DNA of 64,000 nucleotides from Punica granatum (lineage: Eukaryota > Streptophyta > Magnoliopsida > Myrtales > Lythraceae), in the NCBI RefSeq assembly GCF_007655135.1, contig NC_045131.1, positions 30,922,001-30,986,000 of the forward strand, written 5' to 3'. The position numbers were made by a program, and so were the translations under genes. Below are positions 58,207-64,000 of this stretch, piece by piece. Below the pieces are notes generated by a model. It was not told the origin of the DNA. It saw only the letters and a list, made by a program, of their open reading frames with translations, and made no database searches. Numbering within the stretch: position 1 is the stretch's first letter; the number at the start of each line of letters is the position of its first letter.

Positions 58207-59691
58207 TCTTTGAGGTGTACAGAGCAAATATGGGATCTTAAAACACACATGGAATCGAGAGAAAGCTATCCAGGATTGGAACTAGTTAAGAGAGGAGGAA
58301 GAATTAAGGGAACATCAACTTGAAACCGGTGCTCAAAATTGTCATAATTCCCCGGGAAGAGATCTAGCTTATGCAAAAAATGATACAGAAATAGCAAATG
58401 AATTCCGATGAGATCTACAAAATTTTGTGGCACCAGCAGTTCTACGACTAGATCGAACATAATTGGTCCGATGAGAATGTTGAAGCTGTTTCTTCCAAGG
58501 AATGAAAAGAAACATCACAGCTGAAGCTCGTAGTAATACATGTTGCCTTTTCCCTTGGTGTATGTATGTACAGTGTACTGTCTATGTATAATTGATGAAA
58601 TGCTCACCATTCTAATTTCTCGATGATTAAAGGAGAAAAATGAAAATAACATTCACTGTTAAGATTAATTGCATGATCTATCTTTATTTTTATTTTATTT
58701 TATCCAGCAAAAGAAGAAAAAGATTGCAAAACTTGATTTGGACTAAGAAAACCATTTCTAAGCGGTCAGAGCAAACCTTGTTTTACCGTTAACAGAATTC
58801 TCTCCCCAAATCTGATACTCTGAGTAACCGACTCCCCATATTTCAGGGAGCATTTTATCTGAGTTTGAACGTTCGTTCACATGTCATTTTTCAGACTTCT
58901 TGACTCCGTCACTCTCTCCGCTCACAGAGAGAGAGAGAGAGAGAGCCCAAACAGCAATTTTAGTGGCAGCCTCCATCAACCCTTTTGCAGAGCTCAAACA
59001 TCTCTCTAAGGTAGTAGGCCTTCCTGTTATCCTCTTCTCTTCATCTGATACTGTTCGTGGTTCATGAATGCATCCTTTTAGCTTACTTTACTGTCATCAT
59101 GCTGTCTCTTTTAGCAGCTATTCCAACCATGAATGCACCCACAAGTTTGATCTTCAGTTTTATGATATTTGTCGCAGGTCGTCCTTTTCATCTTGGCCAT
59201 CGAACATTTTCAAACTTCAATAACAGTTGGACAAGTATATCATCCTTTTCGGACTTTGTCAGGCCAAATCTGATAGCTTCTCTTATGTTGTAAGCCCACT
59301 CGTATAACTTTTCAGATATCAAGAGGGGGTAGATTATTCTTCATATACTCAACATTGGAATAAGCTTTTTACAAATTTCTGAAGTATCAGGTATTTGTTT
59401 CGGCTTGAATTTTTTTGAGTTAGGTGGTCCTTTAACCTGATCTGATCGCGTCCATCTTTTGCTGGAGAAATTTGTGGAGAGGAAGGAACAAAAGCAGCAG
59501 GAAACCATTCTCGAGTTATTCTGTACTAGCTCCACCCTGCTCAGCAGAAGACAGGAGATATAAAGACGTATTCATTCTTCAGCAGAATGTCCAGCAAGTA
59601 TCACATGGAATTAGAATCTTCTCGGTGACTGACATGATCCTTAATATCTAGTTTTCGTCCTAGTTTGACTAGTTGCTTTCTGCATTCTTGC
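58207..59691. other. Spacer and leader region upstream of the NPH3-family gene
   Basis: Holds the PPR 3' UTR and then the NPH3 promoter. A (GA)n tract at 58,926-58,945 probably lies in or near the leader, and there is an intron-like stretch after about 59,010 (CTCTCTAAG then GTAGTAG). No separate gene recognised. Confidence 0.5.
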
Positions 59692-61556
59692 ATGAATATG
59701 CAATTACTGTCTCTGACCAGGTCGTTCAAGTCCAAGTCTAGCTCCCCAACAGAAGTTCGGCTCATAATTGGCAATGTCCCTTTCACTTTGCACAGAGTAA
59801 GATCATTAATTTCCCAAAATTTCCATGATACTTCCCATTTAAATGAATCCAGTAGCTCCGTGCCACACTAGATTTTTTATTCATTCAAAAATTTCCATGC
59901 TGTAAGCTAGCTGAGTTGCATTTTTATCAGGAACTTCTTTCAGCGAGATCAGCAAAGCTTGCTTCTTTATTCGAGGAGAATAAGGTCTCTTATGTCCTTC
60001 GGGACATTCCAGCTGACCCAGAAACCTTTGAGCTCGTGGCGAGATTTTGTCATGGGTTCGATCCTCAGCTTTCCGCTGAAAATATCCTGCCCCTCATTTG
60101 CCTTGCTTCCCATCTGGGAATGACCGAGGATCACTGCAACAACAACTTACTTAGGGAGGCCCTTGATTTCTTTGAAAATAAAACCCTCCCGAGCTGGAAT
60201 GAGACCATCAGAGCCCTGCTACTATCAGACAGAGTCATCCCCCCCGCTGCTAGCCTCGGGCTGATAGATGCTTGCCTGGAGTCGATCACTGCAAAGGCGA
60301 TAATGGACCCTCGACTTCTTGGGAAGCCAATCAAGAACTTGAGATCAGATGGCTGCAGTGAGGAGGTGGATGAGGAAGACGAGTGTAAACCGAATGCAAG
60401 GAGAAAGCTCTTTGTTCACGATTGGCAGTCTGAGGATTTGACGACCCTGCCTGTGCATTTTTATGAGCCCATCATTGAGGCCATGAAACTTCATGGAGTT
60501 CCTCTGGACTATGTGGCTGCTTCTCTCTGTGAATATGCGAGGAGGTGGGTTTTCAATGGCTTTTCTGAAGGGGAAGAAACTAAATTTTCAGTTTATAAGA
60601 AGAATTCTCCTCGAGAAGCTATTGAAGTGATAGAGAGACTCCTGCCTGAAGAAAGGGGTCTAATCCAGTGCCCTCTATTGTTTGAAATGCTAAGGTATTC
60701 AATTTCCCTAGAAGCAAGCTCCAACTGTAGGGATGGTTTGGAGGTCAGGATCGCTCAACAGCTCGATCAGGCAACAGTCAAAGACCTCCGCATACCATTT
60801 AAAGGCTATGCTAAGGGAGCAAAGTACGATATTGGGTGTGTGAAGAGGATACTGAAGAACTTCTACGGCAGAGTTACAGGTTCAGGCGCGCTGGGAATCA
60901 CGAGAGTGGCAGATCTCATAGAAGATTTCCTCGCTGAGGTGGCAGCTGATGTAGATTTGGAGATGAACACCTTTGTATCCTTAGCAGAGATGTCCGTTGC
61001 AGCTTCTTTGGGTAGTGATCGGAGCTCTGATGGAATCTACAAAGCTATTGATATTTACCTGGACAAGCACAGATACCTGACAGAATCGGAGAGAGAAGAG
61101 GTTTGTCGGGTTTTGGACTGTCAGAAGATGTCACAGGAAGCATGCGAGCATGCCGCACAGAACGAGAGACTGCCTCTGAGAGTTGTGGTTCAGGTTCTGT
61201 TCATCGAGCAGCTGAAGCTGCGAGATGCAGTCACCAAGGAGGTCTCTAGCGGGATAGAGAACCGTTCAAGAAATGAGAGTGAAGAAGAGGAAGGCGATGG
61301 GATAGTGACCTGCAGAGAGGAAGAGCTGAGGGGCGAGATGATGAGGATGAACAACAAGGTGGTGGAGCTTGAGAGGGAGTGCGGAATCATGAGGAAGGAG
61401 ATTGAGAATAACGGGAATCGAAGAGGTGCCACGAAGAAGCACAAATTAAGCGTGTGGGGCGAGATCAAGAGGAAGTTCGGGTGCATCAGCAGCGCGCATG
61501 ACTACAAATGCCAAGTGCAGAAGAAGAAAAAGGTGCATCCCAGGCACGGAGAGTAG
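59692..61556 (+). CDS. NPH3/BTB-POZ domain protein (NRL family)
   Basis: Two exons (59692-59796 and 59931-61556) give 576 codons. The first ATG in frame is 59692; the open frame further upstream has only a TTG. The BTB fold spans about residues 15-130 (EVRLIIGNVPFTLHRELLSA, FELVARFCHG, AENILPLICLASHLGMTE). The NPH3 domain begins about residue 195 (HDWQSEDLTTLPVHFYEPII) and runs to RVVVQVLFIEQLKLRD at about 450. A coiled coil (about 495-525) and a Lys-rich tail follow. NRL proteins act as adaptors of CUL3 ubiquitin ligases and in phototropin and auxin-transport signalling at the plasma membrane. The specific clade is not assigned. Confidence 0.92.
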
Positions 61557-62045
61557 TTCCCAAGCCTATGTGACCACCTTTCTTGATCTTAACTTTTCCA
61601 TTATTGATGCGTTTCTCTAAACATGCACTAGCTTGCATTAGTTTTTTCAATCTTAGTTTCCTGAACTAATTCTGCAAATCAACCTATCCATTATATGTCT
61701 GCAGGACACACGGTGAAAGAATTTCCATCACATTCGATTTTCTTGTTCTAGTTATTCAGCTTCAACACCACACATTAAAACGATGATATGTTTCGGCTCG
61801 TTCTCTTTTCGGGTGAAAAATGCCAGCACATCAGAAACAGGAATCCGGTTTTCGAATTTGAAATGTATCTTGCAATGATTCGATTACAAGGTGAAGATCT
61901 TTTACCGAATCAATTCTTATTCTTTGGAAACTATGATGAGATTTCTAGCATCACATGTTCTGCTTTTCATAAATGAAGAAGAAAAAAGAAAGACGAGGGA
62001 CTCGGAAGTTTCTTTTTCATGTTCACCTTTGCACAAAAACAATGT
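61557..62045. other. Tail-to-tail spacer
   Basis: 3' UTR of the NPH3 gene and of the convergent membrane-protein gene. AT-rich, no coding signal. Confidence 0.55.
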
Positions 62046-62627
62046 TCATTTACAAGATGAAGCTCCAAACTTTAATGGCATCTCACTCTCCCTAGAACAG
62101 ACGGAGAGCTCTGCATCGTTCAATGCGCTTGGTCCATTGTTGTTGTGTTCTCGTCCTGCTCCTCCTCCGCCCCCTGTTGACCCGTCTCCTCCTGACAACC
62201 TGTTCTTACCATCGTCCTCGTCATTCCCCACCACAACGACCTCCCCAAAATGGACATGTCGGGCATCATCGCCTGCAGGGGATTTCACCGGCGAAGTCGG
62301 GGCAGCCGCTGAACCGGCAGCACTGCTGTTGGTGCGAGTGGAAGGGGGCTTCCAAGCGCCGGCACCACCCCCCTTGGGGGAGATCCCTCCTCCAGCGCCA
62401 CCACCACCTCTTCCTCGGGCCTTGAAGCATGTGTAGAGGTAAGTAAAGAGCCAGAAGGCCCAAGGGATCGCTTCAAGGACAATCCCGGCGAGGTAATACC
62501 ACTTAGAGGATTCGGTTGCTGGAAGGAAGATGTACAGGCAGAGGAAGGCTCCTCCGGCGAGGATGCAGAGGATTAGGAGGCATATGATCACATGAACTCT
62601 TGCATCTCCTTCCCTTCTCTCTCCCAT
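62046..62627 (-). CDS. Small two-helix membrane protein of unknown function
   Basis: 193 codons from the ATG at 62627; the slightly longer open frame begins with TTG. Two hydrophobic segments lie near residues 11-36 (VHVIICLLILCILAGGAFLC) and 42-68 (YLAGIVLEAIPWAFWLFTYL), joined by a short loop. The hydrophilic tail is Gly/Ser/Pro-rich with VKSPAGDDARHVHFGEVVVV. The N-terminal pair looks like a plant membrane-protein family without known function; I do not recognise a named member. Intronless. The 5' region holds unusual GCAG and GGA repeats. Codon use is GC-rich. Confidence 0.75.
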   Translation of the reverse strand: MGERREGDARVHVIICLLILCILAGGAFLCLYIFLPATESSKWYYLAGIVLEAIPWAFWLFTYLYTCFKARGRGGGGAGGGISPKGGGAGAWKPPSTRTNSSAAGSAAAPTSPVKSPAGDDARHVHFGEVVVVGNDEDDGKNRLSGGDGSTGGGGGAGREHNNNGPSALNDAELSVCSRESEMPLKFGASSCK

Positions 62628-62790
62628 TAACAATAACTACAGGAAGAATGAATGGATGATTAGAAGATTTCTAATCGTTTTCTTTCCTTTTCTCTTGGGT
62701 TAGTATTTTTTTTCTTCTTTTTGGTTTTTCTTTTTTTTCCTTTTCCTTGAAGAAGAATTTGGGTGGGTGTTTGGTTAGGGGATGTTGCGG

Positions 62791-62791
62791 G

Positions 62792-62823
<32 letters not shown>
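62791..62823. repeat. (GCAG)n tetranucleotide microsatellite
   Basis: About eight GCAG units, 165 bases upstream of the membrane-protein start codon, on the side of its promoter or leader. Confidence 0.95.
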
Positions 62824-62824
<1 letters not shown>

Positions 62825-62875
62825 GATGAGATGATCCAACAATGGTGGAGGGGAATTGCGGGGGATGCAGAGGAC

Positions 62876-62903
62876 GGAGGAGGAGGAGGAGGAGGAGGAG
62901 GAA
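62876..62903. repeat. (GGA)n trinucleotide microsatellite
   Basis: About nine GGA units (TCC on the gene strand), about 50 bases beyond the GCAG tract. Confidence 0.92.
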
Positions 62904-62959
62904 GGAAACCGAACAAACCGGGCAAGTTAGTTGGGCTGATGGGTACTCGGAATCCCAAC

Positions 62960-64000
62960 AGCTCTGACCCCCAAAAGGAAAAACTGAACTGTAAAATTGA
63001 AAAGCCCTTTTTGGCAAATTTTCAAAATCTAGCACAACGTTTTTTCTTTCCCCCTATTGTTGTAAAAGATACTCCATAATTTTACAATCATGCCAAAGTG
63101 GGACTATAAGTTTTCTTATCAGTCGAATTCAGATATTTTAATAGTTCGGATGCATCATTCATGGCCATCGTGACATCCGTAGTCAAAATCGTAATTGATT
63201 TTAGACTCCTCTTTGACACATCTGAAAGGCATGTGATTTTTTTTTATACAATTGGTGATTATATTACACACAGTGTTGAAGTACAATCCCAAATTTTTGG
63301 GGTACCTTTAATTTGCACCGCGTTATAATTTACTCAGTCTGGTACCGCCGAAATGCCAAGATAAGTGGTAAAAATGTGACGAAGGATTAAGACGGTTCCA
63401 TAATAGCAAGTACTCAAACCTTTTTTTTTTACCATAATTGAAACTTTAAGATAGATTCTTAATTTAGACTAAATATTTGAATAGGTTTTTAATTGAAATA
63501 AAATGTAAGGATTTATTGCGTAAATATCAAAAAATGGGTTAATAATTGTGCAGGGAGGGCTTAACATTCGCGGTCAATTTCATATCTATCCTTCAATTTA
63601 AATTATTGCAGAGACAAAGATAACAAGATACCTGGTTTTTAATTTTTGCTAATATGGGACCATATCGGTATTACATCAACTTTTACATGACCAACGTCAT
63701 TTCAGTGACTCAAGACTATATAAATTTAAAGAAGGCATGGAATTTATTAACTTTTAAAAAATGTGATGGTCATTTGACATCATATCTCGTAAAAAAGATA
63801 TGTCCTCTTGCTCGTAATTATCTAATCATATTTATAACGAGGCTGTTAGAGGTTTTATAACTTAACAATGACCTAAACAGAGGTCGAGAAGGCCGTCTTA
63901 AGTTCCAACGACCTAAGACATGATTTGATGGATTTAGATTTTTTAAAAAAAAAAAAACAGCATATGAAGAAAAGGGTTCGCCAACACCATTAGCTCCACT
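62960..64000. other. Intergenic, no gene recognised
   Basis: AT-rich to the window edge with homopolymer runs (63,419-63,430 and near 63,945-63,957). No conserved coding signal. Confidence 0.5.

Noticed and set aside
59665..59691. NPH3 start at 59,665
   Set aside because: That codon is TTG; the first in-frame ATG is 59,692.
1..64000. CRISPR arrays, prokaryotic operons or phage modules
   Set aside because: No regularly spaced repeats or bacterial gene structure; all features fit a plant nuclear genome.

Overview
The window is nuclear DNA of a flowering plant, most likely a eudicot. The evidence is the split genes with short GT-AG introns, the plant-only families (NPH3, PPR, APO, QWRF, MYB-CC, WAV3-type) and the plant transposons (hAT, Ty1/copia, TRIM, foldback elements). 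A woody Myrtales-like species is only a guess. No tRNA, rRNA, CRISPR or bacterial-style operon was seen.

Layout. Bases 1-4.7 kb hold the 3' end of a WAV3/EDA40-type VWA E3 ligase and, tail to tail, a multi-exon SNAPC3/SRD2 gene with an internally duplicated exon. Bases 5-9.2 kb hold foldback and MITE-like elements and the leader of a MYB-CC (PHL7-like) gene, whose coding exons lie at 9.2-11.1 kb. Bases 10.4-18.3 kb and 22.1-25.8 kb are two copies of one old segmental duplication. Copy A keeps MYB-CC intact, but its SixA-like phosphatase is ruined by deletions and by a foldback element, a hAT element (8-bp TSD) and a TRIM. Copy B keeps the phosphatase intact, but its MYB-CC is only a 3' remnant. 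A frameshifted RING-finger pseudogene lies between them.

Bases 27-48.6 kb are a tandem array built from a WD40 gene (C2A9.03-like) and the 3' end of a QWRF/AUG8-EDE1-like gene. There are two intact WD40 genes, two WD40 fragments, three broken QWRF 3' ends and one complete QWRF gene. A duplication junction is visible near 36,205, and a truncated copia element sits at 36.86-40.62 kb. Bases 49.8-53.2 kb carry a decayed, reverse-strand retroelement, probably an endogenous pararetrovirus. Bases 54.6-62.6 kb are ordinary gene space: APO3-like and a PPR-E protein diverging from a 228-bp spacer, an NPH3/BTB protein and a small two-helix membrane protein.

The genes do not form one pathway. Several are regulators or organelle RNA factors: SNAPc transcription of snRNA genes, MYB-CC transcription control, two organelle RNA-binding proteins, and augmin/microtubule and phototropism-family proteins. 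The most informative content is structural: reciprocal loss after duplication, a datable nested tandem array, and insertions whose empty sites are preserved in the paralogous copy.
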